From the NCBI RefSeq assembly GCF_000686905.1, contig NZ_JMLW01000004.1, positions 1 to 64,000 of the forward strand: a stretch of DNA of 64,000 bases, read 5' to 3'. This DNA comes from Marinospirillum insulare DSM 21763. Lineage in GTDB: Bacteria > Pseudomonadota > Gammaproteobacteria > Pseudomonadales > Halomonadaceae. Below the pieces are notes generated by a model. That model worked only from the letters and a program-made list of their open reading frames with translations. It did no database searches and was not told where the DNA came from. Below, one piece after another: positions 28,421 to 39,003 of this stretch; the stretch's first letter is position 1, and each line of letters starts with the position of its first letter. A program made the position numbers and the translations under genes.

Positions 28421-29344
28421 ATGACTGCAAAAAACCAACTGGACTTATTAGTCCATAATTTTCAGCAAAAGCGCCCCTTACGTGCTGGTTCATTAATTAT
28501 TACTCTCTACGGTGATGCTATTGTTCCTCGCGGCGGCACTGTTTGGTTAGGTAGTTTAATGAAGCTGCTAGAACCTATGGGCATTAGTGAGCGCCTAGTT
28601 CGCACTTCAATATTTCGCTTAACCAAAGAGTCTTGGGTGCAAGCAGAAAAAGTGGGCCGCCGCAGCTATTACAGTCTTACCGGCCCAGGGTTAAGGCGCT
28701 TTGAACAAGCTTTTAAACAGGTTTACAACACGAATAGTGAGCAGTGGGTAGGCCGTTGGTGTCTAGTTTTCTTATCGCAACTTGAAAACAACAAACGACG
28801 TATCATAAAAGAAGAGCTTGAATGGATGGGGTTTGGTTGCCTAGCCCCTAATGTTATGGCACACCCACGCTTAGAGCGCACCGAAATTTTACCCCTACTT
28901 CAAGAGCGCGATACTTTAGATGACACCATTGTTATGCAAAGTGAACCTCAAGAACTACTCACTTCTCGCGCACTTAGGTTACAAGTTAAAGAAAGTTGGA
29001 ACTTAGAACACCTGGCTAGCAGCTATGCAAAGTTCATTAATCAGTTCCGCCCACTTTGGCAAGAGCTAAGTATTGAAAACACCCTAACCCCTGAAGAATG
29101 CTTTATAGTTCGTACCCTTCTTGTGCACGAGTATCGCAAAGTGCTTTTGCGCGACCCTCAACTTCCTGATGAGCTTTTACCTGGTGATTGGGAAGGTCGA
29201 AGTGCTAGACAACTCTGTCGTAACCTTTACCGCGTTATTTATCAATGTGCTGAAACTTGGCTAGATGAAAACCTAGAAAATGCTTCTGGTCCATTACCCG
29301 CACCTAATGCCAACTTTTTTCTACGCTTTGGTGGTTTAAAATAA
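28421..29344 (+). CDS. PaaX-family transcriptional regulator
   Basis: PaaX represses phenylacetate catabolism genes and is released by phenylacetyl-CoA. From ATG 28421 the protein is 307 residues (E. coli PaaX 316). The N-terminal winged helix contains LRAGSLIITLYGDAIVPRGG and SERLVRTSIFRLTKESWV. The central domain has the family WCLVF segment, and the C-terminal part contains LVHEYRKVLLRDPQLPDELL and a GDWEG segment. No paa catabolic genes are in the window, so here it probably controls the divergent importer operon, itself, or distant genes. Confidence 0.88.
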   Translation: MTAKNQLDLLVHNFQQKRPLRAGSLIITLYGDAIVPRGGTVWLGSLMKLLEPMGISERLVRTSIFRLTKESWVQAEKVGRRSYYSLTGPGLRRFEQAFKQVYNTNSEQWVGRWCLVFLSQLENNKRRIIKEELEWMGFGCLAPNVMAHPRLERTEILPLLQERDTLDDTIVMQSEPQELLTSRALRLQVKESWNLEHLASSYAKFINQFRPLWQELSIENTLTPEECFIVRTLLVHEYRKVLLRDPQLPDELLPGDWEGRSARQLCRNLYRVIYQCAETWLDENLENASGPLPAPNANFFLRFGGLK

Positions 29345-29384
29345 GACTGACAAGAAGCGATACAGAAAAAATCACAAAGAACAC

Positions 29385-29416
29385 AAAAAGCTATCACTTG
29401 TTGCTGGCTTTTTTTT
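29385..29416 (+). terminator. Probable terminator after the PaaX-like gene
   Basis: AAAAAGC pairs with GCTTTTTTT around a 15-nt loop and ends in eight T. It is 40 nt past the stop codon. Confidence 0.5.
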
Positions 29417-29494
29417 GACTTTAGTCTAGTATTCTACTTCGAAAATATGACATTCCTCCTGGCTCTCAAAAATAACTATCAGAGGAAAGTCGCT

Positions 29495-31435
29495 ATGCTC
29501 ACGCTAGTTCGTAACTTATCTGTACGAATAAAGCTCCTATTAATGGTCGTTCCACCACTAGTCGGCATGTTGGTTTACGCTGGCTTAAGTACCCGTAACG
29601 ATTTACAGCTTTATACCGACCTGCAATTTCAGCAGCAGTTGGTAGATGCACGTATGCAACTGAATATAACGGCAAGTGAATATCAAAAACTAAGAAGCTC
29701 TTTGATGCTAGACGGTTCAAGCTCAGATCAACAGCTTCAAGCGAGTTTAAGCAAACTAATCAGCTTAACTAAAAGCTTGCCCCAAGATCTTCACCCCTAT
29801 TTAAATGGTTTAGATTTACTGGCCAAACAAGCCAGTCAAAATAAAATAGACCTAGCAGGCTTGCTCAACTCAAGCTCTGCTCTAGCCACCTTGGGTTTGC
29901 GCTTAGAGCTTTACTCTAATCAGTTAGCTGGCTATTCCAACGGCCTGACTACTCGTTCCCATTCTGCGCATCATGCCTTAATGCTAGCAGTCAGCCGTTT
30001 ACATGAAGAACAGCTTATTATGGCGCAAGCCTTTACCGCTAGTTATTTTCCTACGGGGGCTTATCCTCGCTTTGTACGCCTACTGAGTGAACAAAGTGTG
30101 TTTTTTGCTAACTTCAATAACAACCTGCCTGGCTCATCAAATTTAGGTTTAAAAGCTTGGCAACAAAGTGATGACTACCAGCAGCTCACACGAGTAAGAG
30201 CCACTGCTGAACAAATTTATTTGGATGGTAACTTTGGATTAAGCACTTCCACCCAAGAGTGGATGCAGCTCACTAACAAGTTATTAAATAATCCTATTGA
30301 GCAACAAGACCAACTACTTCAGCAGTTAAATACCCAGGTTGCTAACCAACTAGACTCAGCTTGGCAACGTCTTTTAATGATTGGGCTGTCTAATCTATTA
30401 CTGGTTTTAACGGGCGCTTTGATTACCTGGTTTATTTACCGACAAATTAGCCTGCCCATGCTGCGGCTAACGCACACTATGGAAAAGGTAGCCGATGATT
30501 TAAACCTAACTCGCAAAATGGCTTTAGTTGGGGAAGATGAAACCGCTCAAGCAGCTCGTGCTTTTGACCGCATGCTAGAACAAGTTAGATTGTTATTGCA
30601 GCAGGTTATTAGTGCAACCGATGAGGTTTCTTCAAGTTCAAGCTTGGGCAAGCGAGTAGCTTCTAATTTAGAAGGGCAAGTTCAACAAGGCCAGCAACGC
30701 TTGAGTGAAATGCTAACCAGTGTGGAAGAACTTCATCAAGCCATTCATGGTATAGCAGCCAATGCCGAAACCAGCCAAGATGCTTCTCTTAATGCTAGCC
30801 AACTTGCTGCTCAGGGCAATGAGTTAATTCAAAGTTTAGAAAAAAATAACACCGCTTTATCTACCAGCCTACAAAACTCTGGAAATAAGGTGAATGAACT
30901 TGCTGAACATAGTGCCAAGATAGACAGTATTTTAGAGGTCATTAATGCCATAGCAGAGCAAACCAACTTGCTTGCCTTAAATGCAGCAATAGAAGCTGCC
31001 AGGGCAGGTGATGCTGGTCGAGGGTTTGCAGTTGTTGCTGATGAAGTACGCTCACTTGCTGCCCGCTCACGTGAAGCTACGATTGAAATTAGCCAATTAT
31101 TAGATAGCAACCGTGTAGCAGCAGATGAAGCCGTAAAACAAATGCACACTAGCCTTAAACAAGCAGATGAAGTGAGCCAGCAATTAAAACAGGCTGACCA
31201 ATCTTTGCAACAAATCAATACCGCTGTTGAAGGCATTCACTCTGCTAACGTAGAAACCGCAGCAGCGGCTAATCAGCAACGTGCCACAGCAGACCAGCTT
31301 AGTAACAATGCCACTGCAATGAATAACCTTTACCAAGAAACAACAGGTGCAGTAACAGAGCTTGAAAACAATAGCCAAGGACTAGAAAGCCTGCTGACTA
31401 GATTAGAGCAACAGCTAAAACGCTTTAAGACTTAA
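29495..31435 (+). CDS. Methyl-accepting chemotaxis protein with probable NIT-type sensor domain
   Basis: Chemoreceptor of 646 residues from ATG 29495 (AGAGGAA site). One membrane segment is [19 protein letters not shown] (about 12-32) and the second is [21 protein letters not shown] (about 287-310). The roughly 250-residue periplasmic part is all-helical and resembles nitrate/nitrite-sensing (NIT) domains ([33 protein letters not shown]). HAMP follows, then the signalling hairpin [21 protein letters not shown] strong terminator follows. The ligand is not known; NIT assignment is a family-level inference. Confidence 0.88.
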   Translation: MLTLVRNLSVRIKLLLMVVPPLVGMLVYAGLSTRNDLQLYTDLQFQQQLVDARMQLNITASEYQKLRSSLMLDGSSSDQQLQASLSKLISLTKSLPQDLHPYLNGLDLLAKQASQNKIDLAGLLNSSSALATLGLRLELYSNQLAGYSNGLTTRSHSAHHALMLAVSRLHEEQLIMAQAFTASYFPTGAYPRFVRLLSEQSVFFANFNNNLPGSSNLGLKAWQQSDDYQQLTRVRATAEQIYLDGNFGLSTSTQEWMQLTNKLLNNPIEQQDQLLQQLNTQVANQLDSAWQRLLMIGLSNLLLVLTGALITWFIYRQISLPMLRLTHTMEKVADDLNLTRKMALVGEDETAQAARAFDRMLEQVRLLLQQVISATDEVSSSSSLGKRVASNLEGQVQQGQQRLSEMLTSVEELHQAIHGIAANAETSQDASLNASQLAAQGNELIQSLEKNNTALSTSLQNSGNKVNELAEHSAKIDSILEVINAIAEQTNLLALNAAIEAARAGDAGRGFAVVADEVRSLAARSREATIEISQLLDSNRVAADEAVKQMHTSLKQADEVSQQLKQADQSLQQINTAVEGIHSANVETAAAANQQRATADQLSNNATAMNNLYQETTGAVTELENNSQGLESLLTRLEQQLKRFKT

Positions 31436-31465
31436 CAAAAGCTTTCTTCTTGGTTATCAAGCAAC

Positions 31466-31500
31466 AAAGCCCCAAAAGCTATGCCTTTGGGGCTTTTCTT
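31466..31500 (+). terminator. Intrinsic terminator after the chemoreceptor
   Basis: AAAGCCCCAAA pairs with TTTGGGGCTTT around a 9-nt loop and is followed by TTCTT. It may also serve the convergent fghA on the other strand. Confidence 0.9.
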
Positions 31501-31517
31501 AAAACCAGTTTAAAAGG

Positions 31518-32360
31518 CTAGTCAGCCATCAAAAAAGGCTGATGAAACTTTAAGTGCTCATCTATAAAGCTGGCAATAAAATAATAGCTATGGTCATAGC
31601 CTTCTTGCATTCGCAGCTCTAACGGGTAACCCGCTTCTTTAGCCGCAGCCACTAAGCTTTCTGGCTTTAACTGCTCAGCTAAAAAGTTATCACCTTCACC
31701 TTGGTCAATTAACATGGGGAGATGCACTTTAGCCTTAGCAATTAACTCACAGCTATCGTAAGCCTTCCAAGTTTCACGGTTATCACCTAAATAAGCGGTG
31801 AAAGCTTTTTCACCCCAAGGCACGTTGATAGGATTAACGATTGGGCTAAATGCCGACACCGAAGTAAAGCGTTCTGGGTTCTTCAGTGCCAAGGTTAATG
31901 CACCATGCCCACCCATAGAATGCCCACTAATGGCACGTTTGTCCGTTACTGGAAAAGCAGACTCAATTAAATCAGGCAATTCCTTTAAAATATAGTCTTC
32001 CATTTGGTAATGCTTGGCCCAAGGTGCTTGAGTGGCATTCAAATAAAAGCCTGCACCCTGCCCTAAATCATAGGCATCATCGTTGGCGACACCTTCACCA
32101 CGAGGGCTGGTATCGGGCGCAACAAGCGCAATACCCAATTCAGCCGCCATGCGATGCGCACCTGCTTTTTGCATAAAATTTTCATCGGTACAGGTTAAGC
32201 CAGACAGCCAATAAAACACAGGCACCGACTGAGTTGCTGCTTGAGGTGGCAAATAAATAGCAAAACGCATATCACAACCCAACACCTTAGAAGCATGGGT
32301 ATATTGTTTATGCCAACCGCCAAAACTACGGTTTTGGCTAGTATTTTTTAAACGATCCAT
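31518..32360 (-). CDS. fghA: S-formylglutathione hydrolase
   Basis: FghA hydrolyses S-formylglutathione to formate and glutathione, the second step of glutathione-dependent formaldehyde detoxification. The 280-residue alpha/beta hydrolase has the nucleophile elbow [12 protein letters not shown] (Ser near 147), an Asp region in [10 protein letters not shown] and a C-terminal His in [12 protein letters not shown]. The start [20 protein letters not shown] is the normal esterase D N-terminus. It follows frmA by 27 nt in one operon. Confidence 0.96.
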   Translation of the reverse strand: MDRLKNTSQNRSFGGWHKQYTHASKVLGCDMRFAIYLPPQAATQSVPVFYWLSGLTCTDENFMQKAGAHRMAAELGIALVAPDTSPRGEGVANDDAYDLGQGAGFYLNATQAPWAKHYQMEDYILKELPDLIESAFPVTDKRAISGHSMGGHGALTLALKNPERFTSVSAFSPIVNPINVPWGEKAFTAYLGDNRETWKAYDSCELIAKAKVHLPMLIDQGEGDNFLAEQLKPESLVAAAKEAGYPLELRMQEGYDHSYYFIASFIDEHLKFHQPFLMAD

Positions 32361-32387
32361 TAAATAAACCTCGCAAATAGACGCATC

Positions 32388-33530
<1,143 letters not shown>

Positions 33531-33549
33531 TTAGTTTGTAATAAATTCA

Positions 33550-33822
33550 TCAAATTTTACTGTTTTGCTTAACATCATTAGCAAGCCAAGCCTTAATAAG
33601 TGACTGATAAGGTATATCCCTTTTATTAGCTTCAATTTTAATTCTTTCGAGTAGTGTTTCTGGTAATCTGAGTGAAATTGTCTTAGTTGAAGGCTTCAAT
33701 TTTGGTAAAGAAGCCAGCTTAGCTTTATTCCAGTCCATATAATCTGAGGAGTCGTGACTTTCCCAAAACTTTCGTTCTTCAGTTTCGGTTTTAAACTCAG
33801 GCATCTCTTTTAACTTGTTCAT
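33550..33822 (-). CDS. BrnA/CopG-type antitoxin
   Basis: Antitoxin of the BrnT partner, 90 residues from ATG 33822 (GAGAGGG site 6 nt upstream). The N-terminal half (MPEFKTETEERKFWESHDSS) is the toxin-binding segment typical of BrnT-associated antitoxins. The C-terminal half (TKTISLRLPETLLERIKIEA then YQSLIKAWL) is a ribbon-helix-helix DNA-binding domain. The start overlaps the brnT 3' end by 26 nt, so translation is coupled and toxin comes first. Confidence 0.9.
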   Translation of the reverse strand: MNKLKEMPEFKTETEERKFWESHDSSDYMDWNKAKLASLPKLKPSTKTISLRLPETLLERIKIEANKRDIPYQSLIKAWLANDVKQNSKI

Positions 33823-34108
33823 AAGTAGCCCTCTCTTTATGGTGCATATCACGAGCAGAAATTATCCGTATCAAAGTTTCAGTATTTCGTAGAGTGAAAG
33901 TAATATGCAGTAGTCTAGTGTTATCAGTTTTACCAAGCGCATGAAATCGAGCTTCTTCATTACTGTGTTTAGAATCTTGCAACACAAGAAGTGGCTCATT
34001 AAAAAATATTTCTTCTGCCTCTGACTGGCTAACTTTGTGTTTTTCAGCACTTTTTCGGGAATTACCCTTATCCCAGTCAAAGCCAATAATCTGTGTAAAA
34101 TCAATCAT
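33797..34108 (-). CDS. brnT: BrnT-type ribonuclease toxin
   Basis: BrnT is a RelE-fold RNase that stops translation under stress. The 103-residue protein has the family start FTQIIGFDWDKGNSRKSAEKHKV, the FFNEPLLVLQD segment and the end ISARDMHHKERATYEQ with the usual Arg-Arg/Glu residues. The order toxin then antitoxin matches known brnTA operons. A 19-bp inverted repeat covers its promoter region. It is located between frmA and a tRNA-Ser gene. Confidence 0.92.
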   Translation of the reverse strand: MIDFTQIIGFDWDKGNSRKSAEKHKVSQSEAEEIFFNEPLLVLQDSKHSNEEARFHALGKTDNTRLLHITFTLRNTETLIRIISARDMHHKERATYEQVKRDA

Positions 34109-34112
34109 GAGT

Positions 34113-34131
34113 GTATATTACCATCATATAC
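34113..34131 (-). promoter_or_regulatory. Operator-like palindrome in front of brnT
   Basis: GTATAT-N7-ATATAC, a perfect inverted repeat, ends 4 nt before the brnT start codon (minus strand). It overlaps a TAATAT-like -10. It is the natural site for autorepression by the ribbon-helix-helix antitoxin. Confidence 0.6.
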
Positions 34132-34252
34132 AAACGCGTTAAACTTATGGGGGTATTTTTATTAGAGCGCAAATTGTTTCTAAAAAGGTTACCAACCAGT
34201 TTTATAGTGTGTATAAAGTTTACTACTTAAGTGCACACCAAAACGACAAGCA

Positions 34253-34281
34253 AAAAAAAGCCCCTGATAAATCAGGGGCTT
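34253..34281 (-). terminator. Terminator of the tRNA-Ser gene
   Basis: In minus-strand sense AGCCCCTGAT and ATCAGGGGCT form a hairpin with a very short loop, followed by a run of eight T. It lies 12 nt past the tRNA 3' end. Confidence 0.92.
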
Positions 34282-34292
34282 AAAGAATTTTT

Positions 34293-34380
34293 TGGCGGAG
34301 AAGGAGGGATTCGAACCCTCGATACGTTGCCGTATATCCGCTTTCCAGGCGAACGCCTTCGACCACTCGGCCACTTCTCC
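34293..34380 (-). tRNA. tRNA-Ser(GGA)
   Basis: An 88-nt serine tRNA with CCA encoded. The acceptor stem GGAGAAG pairs with CTTCTCC. The D-loop is GGCCGAGTGGTCGAAGGC, the anticodon loop CTGGAAA gives anticodon GGA (codons UCC/UCU), a long variable arm ATACGGCAACGTAT is present, and the T arm is GAGGGTTCGAATCCCTC. Confidence 0.97.
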
Positions 34381-34454
34381 GCAAACTTTTTATAGGGAGC
34401 TACCCCTTAACAAGAGCCGCGTATAATACTGATAGATAAGACTTATTGCAAGCT

Positions 34455-34907
34455 TCAGTGCTTGCCTAGCGCAACGTAAGTACCTTCATAGCTAAAAGCT
34501 ACCTCACCTGCTTGCTCCACCCAAACCTTTAGCTTCAATCTAGCGCGCCCTTTTTCATTCAACTGCTGTAAGAAACCTTCTTTATAGCTGGGGTCTACTG
34601 CTTCACAGCGCATTATAAAATCTTCTGTAATAGGCGCAGTAAAAGCATTGTTAGAATCTTTAACTACCACAGGGCAAAGCTGGTTTGTTTCATCTAAGAG
34701 CAGAGTAACAAAGCACCAGCCTAGTAGGGTGGCAATACCTGCCACACCACCACCAAAACCCGTACCCTTGTCATTCACTAGCGGTGCAAGCTCTAGATCG
34801 AAAGCTAAACGCTGCTTCTGCCAATAGATAGACTTAATACCCAAATGCTTTGTTAAGGGTATGGCTTCATTCAGCCAGGGTAAAAATGCTGCATTAACTG
34901 GCTTCAT
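34455..34907 (-). CDS. YiiD C-terminal-type thioesterase
   Basis: The 150-residue hot-dog-fold protein resembles the YiiD C-terminal (PF09500) putative thioesterase. Landmarks are LPWLNEAIPLTKHLGIK, DLELAPLVNDKGTGFGGGVA (the GTxFGGG loop) and ATLLGWCFVTLLLDE. Substrate is not known; an acyl-CoA or acyl-carrier thioester is expected. The start is adjacent to the nitroreductase stop, so the two form an operon with the nitroreductase first. Confidence 0.82.
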   Translation of the reverse strand: MKPVNAAFLPWLNEAIPLTKHLGIKSIYWQKQRLAFDLELAPLVNDKGTGFGGGVAGIATLLGWCFVTLLLDETNQLCPVVVKDSNNAFTAPITEDFIMRCEAVDPSYKEGFLQQLNEKGRARLKLKVWVEQAGEVAFSYEGTYVALGKH

Positions 34908-35465
34908 TTATGTCCACTTTTCTACAAAATCTGAGGTTTTACGTTCTGGTAAAGCTTTACGGCGACCAACAGGACTTCCCATATAAATAAATCCTAGCAG
35001 CTCATCAGCATCATTGAGTTTGAGTGACTGCTTAACCTTAGGGTCAAAACAAAGTGAACCTGAACGCCACATAGCCGCAAAACCTTCAGCTTCTGCGGCT
35101 AACAAAAGCCCATGAGCCACACAGCCAGCAGATAAAAGCTGTTCACTAGCAGGCACTTTTGGATGCTCTTGTATTTTAGCAATTACAGCTATCACTAAGG
35201 GGGCCCGATAGGTCATATTGCGTAAGCGGGTTAAATCTTCAATACTGGCACCCGGGTCTTCACAAAGCTTGGCTTGAGCAAATAGCTCTCCTAGCTGGCC
35301 TAATCCTTCATTCCGAAACTCAATTAATCGCCAAGGAGTTAATCCTGCATGATCTGGGGCTCTTAGAGCGGCTTGGTAAATTCGTTCCATTACCTGTCCT
35401 TCTGGTGCAGGCTCTATTAGTCTTGGATGTGAGTTTCTTCCTATCAGAAATTCAGTAACTTGCAT
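34908..35465 (-). CDS. Nitroreductase family protein, YdjA type
   Basis: FMN-dependent nitroreductase of 185 residues from ATG 35465 (AGAGGT site 8 nt upstream). It has the family N-terminus LIGRNSHPRLIEPAP, then RAPDHAGLTPWRLIEF where Arg and Ser/Thr bind FMN, and the tail LLGFIYMGSPVGRR. It is closest to E. coli YdjA, a compact nitroreductase of unclear physiological substrate. It heads a two-gene operon with the YiiD-type thioesterase. Confidence 0.9.
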   Translation of the reverse strand: MQVTEFLIGRNSHPRLIEPAPEGQVMERIYQAALRAPDHAGLTPWRLIEFRNEGLGQLGELFAQAKLCEDPGASIEDLTRLRNMTYRAPLVIAVIAKIQEHPKVPASEQLLSAGCVAHGLLLAAEAEGFAAMWRSGSLCFDPKVKQSLKLNDADELLGFIYMGSPVGRRKALPERKTSDFVEKWT

Positions 35466-35577
35466 AAAATAACCTCTGAGTTGCAAAAATTAATAGCTAG
35501 ATAGTTGCTAGTCACTCTATAGAAGCTTAATCTTTATAGAATATCCACTAACATCAGTACTTTGAGGACAGCTTACC

Positions 35578-36183
35578 ATGGCGTTATCTCCCTTGGCAGT
35601 TATGTTATTAGCCCAACTTGGGTTAGTGATGCTGGCAATTATTTTTTTTCAAAAACTGCAAAAGCGACGCCTTATTAAAGAAATAGATAGCCTTAAGTCA
35701 CCTAGCCGACCTTTTTTTGCTGCAGAAAATGAAGCTGAGGCACCTAGCTTTGATCAAGACCAAGTCGAGCTACTTATGAATCGTATATTTCAGAAGTCAC
35801 AACTGATTATCTCTGAAGTGCCTGCATCTAAGGCTCTCTCACTAGAGCAGCAAGAATTATTGCATAGCCTTGGTGAAATTTTAGGTATTCAATTAGATTC
35901 ATCAAAAGCAGAACCCTCTATTAACCCAGCATCAATTGAAAATGAAGACATTATAACTCAACAAGAAATCGACTCTACATTAGGTAGAGAAGAAGCCCTT
36001 GAAGAATTTGAGATGGATGACTTTGAGAATCTAGAAACTAGCGATACAGCTACAGATGCTGATTCCGACTTAACTGAAGAAGAATATGAGCTACCCGAAG
36101 ACAGTGTTCAGGTAGCTTTAGATAATATGGGTGATTTTGATATGGATGAATTTGAGTCTGAGCTCAGTAAGCTAGATGACTAA
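35578..36183 (+). CDS. Membrane-anchored acidic protein, function unknown
   Basis: The 201-residue protein has one N-terminal hydrophobic segment (SPLAVMLLAQLGLVMLAIIF, residues 4-23) with a basic stop-transfer (KLQKRR). A soluble helical middle and a strongly acidic, low-complexity tail follow. Residues 126-135 read ITQQEIDSTL, close to the LSQxEIDALL motif found at the N-terminus of FliM and FliN-type proteins that binds CheY-P. The likeness is short and may be chance. A GAGG site precedes ATG 35578. It stands alone between the nitroreductase and YadGH genes. I do not recognise the family. Confidence 0.75.
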   Translation: MALSPLAVMLLAQLGLVMLAIIFFQKLQKRRLIKEIDSLKSPSRPFFAAENEAEAPSFDQDQVELLMNRIFQKSQLIISEVPASKALSLEQQELLHSLGEILGIQLDSSKAEPSINPASIENEDIITQQEIDSTLGREEALEEFEMDDFENLETSDTATDADSDLTEEEYELPEDSVQVALDNMGDFDMDEFESELSKLDD

Positions 36184-36201
36184 ATACACCAGCCAAAAGA
36201 G

Positions 36202-36978
36202 TTACTGACGTAAACCACGCCCTCTTTCAAGAAGCCATAAAGCCAAACCAAACAATAAAACAATAAAAACACAAATGGCTGCTAAAGCTGCCCAAGCGTT
36301 AATATCTGAGACACCTAAAATACCAAAACGGAAAGTATTCACCATATAAAGCACTGGGTTAAACAAAGACAAACCCTGCCAAAATTCTGGCAATAGCTGA
36401 ATCGAATAAAACACCCCACCTAAATAGGTTAGAGGCGTTAAAATAAAGGTTGGAATAATCGTAACGTCATCAAAGCTACGTGCAAACAAAGCATTAATAA
36501 AACCACCCGTAGCAAAAAGCACAGCTGTTAAAAAAACCACCGTTATAGTCAAAAATAAGTTATGAACGGTTAGGTCAGTAAAAAACAGTGCCATGATAGT
36601 GACAATTAAACCCACTAATAGGCCACGAGCTACACCACCTAGTACAAAGCCCGTTAAAATAACCCAGCTAGGTACAGGTGCCACTAACATCTCTTCAATA
36701 GATTTTTGAAACTTGCTGCTAAAAAATGATGAAGTCACATTAGAGTAACTATTGGTAATAACCGACATCATTATTAAACCAGGCATAATAAATTGCATAT
36801 AGTTAAAGCCACCCATTTCACCAATTCGGCTACCAATTAGGTTGCCAAAAATAACAAAATACAGCGCCATAGTAATAGCTGGTGGCAAGAGTGTTTGCGC
36901 CCAAATACGCGTAAAACGACGTACTTCTTTAATTAGAATGGTGCTAAAAGCAACCCAGTAAATACGAACAGAATTCAT
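36202..36978 (-). CDS. yadH: ABC-2 type transporter permease, YadH type
   Basis: Inner-membrane permease of an ABC exporter, 258 residues with six hydrophobic segments. The family pattern is RIWAQTLLPPAITMALYFVI, then FIMPGLIMMSVITNSYSN and the short SKFQKSIEEMLVAPVPSW loop of ABC-2 permeases. The exported substrate of YadGH is not established. The start overlaps the ATPase stop by 1 nt, so the two are a single unit. Confidence 0.92.
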   Translation of the reverse strand: MNSVRIYWVAFSTILIKEVRRFTRIWAQTLLPPAITMALYFVIFGNLIGSRIGEMGGFNYMQFIMPGLIMMSVITNSYSNVTSSFFSSKFQKSIEEMLVAPVPSWVILTGFVLGGVARGLLVGLIVTIMALFFTDLTVHNLFLTITVVFLTAVLFATGGFINALFARSFDDVTIIPTFILTPLTYLGGVFYSIQLLPEFWQGLSLFNPVLYMVNTFRFGILGVSDINAWAALAAICVFIVLLFGLALWLLERGRGLRQ

Positions 36979-37937
36979 CAGACACTCACTTCAGTAGTAA
37001 TTTCATCAGCTTTAAAGCCACTTGCTGCTGTTTTATCAACCAGTGAAACAAACAGTTCTTCCAACCGGTTAGCTTTATTGCGTAAGCTAAGCACTTCAAT
37101 TTTTTGTTCAAACAAAAGAGCAAACAGCTGGCTAATGTTTTGGCCTTTTTTTATTTCAACCTCTAGGGTAGTTGCATCTTCTAAATGGGTTCTAAAACCC
37201 TCTACTTTAGGTGCATCTATTAAAGGTTGAGCTAAATCTAACACAAAGGTTTCACTGGTTAATTCAGCCAGTAAAGCTTTCATACTGGTATTTTTAATAA
37301 TTTCACCCTTGTCGATAATGGCAATATTTCGACACAGGCTTTCAGCTTCTTCTAAATAATGCGTGGTTAAAATAATCGTGGTACCTTGGCGATTAATTTC
37401 TTGCATAAAGCTCCACATAGAGCGGCGCAGCTCAATATCTACACCTGCTGTTGGCTCATCTAAAATAAGCAGTTTAGGGCGATGTACTAACGCTCTGGCT
37501 ATCATTAAGCGGCGCTTCATACCACCCGACAACATGCGTGCCTGAGCATGACGCTTGTCCCACAAACCTAAATCACGCAATAGCTGTTCAGCACGAGGAC
37601 GGGCTTCTTTTAAGGTTAATCCTTGATAACCCGCAGAAGTTAAAACTATGTCTTCTACTTTTTCAAACACACCAAAATTAAATTCCTGCGGTACCACGCC
37701 TATCAGTTGCTTGGCCTTAGCAAAGTCATCATCAATATCTACGCCAAAAATACTCACCTTACCGCCAGTTTTGCGAACTAGTGAGCATACTATGCCTAAA
37801 GTGGTTGATTTACCTGCACCATTAGGACCTAGCAAAGCAAAAAAATCGCCTTCTTTTACATCTAGGCTGATGCCTTTTAGGGCTTGAAAACCATTGCCAT
37901 AGGTTTTTTGTAAATTGTGTATCGAAAGTGCTTTCAT
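36978..37937 (-). CDS. yadG: ABC transporter ATP-binding protein, YadG type
   Basis: The 319-residue ATPase has Walker A GPNGAGKST near residue 39, the signature LSGGMKRRLMIARALVH and Walker B LLILDEPTAGVDIELR. A C-terminal accessory domain is present. Length fits E. coli YadG (308). It is upstream of the YadH-type permease. An intact two-component exporter is the most likely unit. Confidence 0.93.
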   Translation of the reverse strand: MKALSIHNLQKTYGNGFQALKGISLDVKEGDFFALLGPNGAGKSTTLGIVCSLVRKTGGKVSIFGVDIDDDFAKAKQLIGVVPQEFNFGVFEKVEDIVLTSAGYQGLTLKEARPRAEQLLRDLGLWDKRHAQARMLSGGMKRRLMIARALVHRPKLLILDEPTAGVDIELRRSMWSFMQEINRQGTTIILTTHYLEEAESLCRNIAIIDKGEIIKNTSMKALLAELTSETFVLDLAQPLIDAPKVEGFRTHLEDATTLEVEIKKGQNISQLFALLFEQKIEVLSLRNKANRLEELFVSLVDKTAASGFKADEITTEVSV

Positions 37938-37987
37938 ACTAAATTCATTTTCTCCGAACGCAGAGGGTGTCTTATTTAAAATAAAGT

Positions 37988-38890
37988 TTAATCAGTGGCT
38001 TGCTGTTCAGCTAAACGCTGCTGCTTTAATAGTCGCCTTGCCTGCCACAAACCCCACATAAATAGCAACATAGCGGCCCAAATAAGCGCAAAAGTAATTA
38101 GGCGCTCGGGTGGGTAATCTTCTTTAAGAATAACCACAGCAGAAATAAACTGCATGGTTGGGTTGATGTACATGATAAAGCCGACTACAGACAAGTCCAA
38201 GCGTTGTGCTGCTGCAGCAAATAACAACAAGGGTGCAGCAGTCATTAAACCTGAAGCCATTAACAGCAAACTAATTTGCCAAGAGCTACCGTAGCCTACA
38301 GAAGTTGAACTTAGATAAGCCCAGCCCAGCCAAATAAAAGCTAAGGGAAGCATCCAAAGCGTTTCTGCGGTTAATCCGTGTAAAGCATCCACTGGGTGTT
38401 GTTTACGAACCAAGCCATAAAAGCCAAAGGTTAAGGCTAAAGACAGTGGGATCCAAGGCAAGCTTCCTAAACTAATCAGCTCCCAAGCAACGGCTATTCC
38501 TGCTAACCAACCTGCAGCGGCTTGCCAAAAGTGAAGTTTTTCTTTTAAAAAAATACGTCCCAAAACCAAGCTGACCAAAGGCGTTAAAAAATAGCCTAAA
38601 CTGGCTTCCATTACTCTTTGCTGACCCACTGCCCAAATAAATATAAGCCAGTTAGTCGCAATAAGAATAGAAGATAGGGCTAACCAACTTAAAGCAACAG
38701 GCTGTTTGAACAAGGCTAGCAAACCCCTGCCTCGCTTAAAAACTAGGCTAATAAATAAGGTAGCAACTAAAGACCAGATAACTCGGTGAACTAAAACTTC
38801 ACTGGCAGTTACCGAACTAAGTAGACTAAAAAACAATGGGAAACAGCCCCAAATCATATAGGCTGCCAGTGCTAAACCTAAGCCTTGCAT
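37988..38890 (-). CDS. rarD: RarD-type EamA transporter
   Basis: Ten-segment drug/metabolite transporter of 300 residues. The start is GLALAAYMIWGCFPLFFSLL, followed by SEVLVHRVIWSLVATLF and WAVGQQRVMEASLGYFLTPL, all typical of the RarD subfamily (chloramphenicol-sensitive protein). The transported substrate in the family is uncertain. It is divergent from the MFS gene with 113 bp between. Confidence 0.92.
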   Translation of the reverse strand: MQGLGLALAAYMIWGCFPLFFSLLSSVTASEVLVHRVIWSLVATLFISLVFKRGRGLLALFKQPVALSWLALSSILIATNWLIFIWAVGQQRVMEASLGYFLTPLVSLVLGRIFLKEKLHFWQAAAGWLAGIAVAWELISLGSLPWIPLSLALTFGFYGLVRKQHPVDALHGLTAETLWMLPLAFIWLGWAYLSSTSVGYGSSWQISLLLMASGLMTAAPLLLFAAAAQRLDLSVVGFIMYINPTMQFISAVVILKEDYPPERLITFALIWAAMLLFMWGLWQARRLLKQQRLAEQQATD

Positions 38891-39003
38891 GGCGAATCTC
38901 GCTTAGTGGGTAAATTAAAACTAATAAGTCATTTATGCTTCTTGCCTTTTGATAAGGCTACTTTAGAGTGTAGACGCAGCAGTCTAACAAAAAGGATAAT
39001 AAC

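Noticed and set aside
34293-34380. tRNA-Ser as an attachment site of an integrated element
   Set aside because: No integrase and no repeat of the tRNA 3' end were seen nearby.
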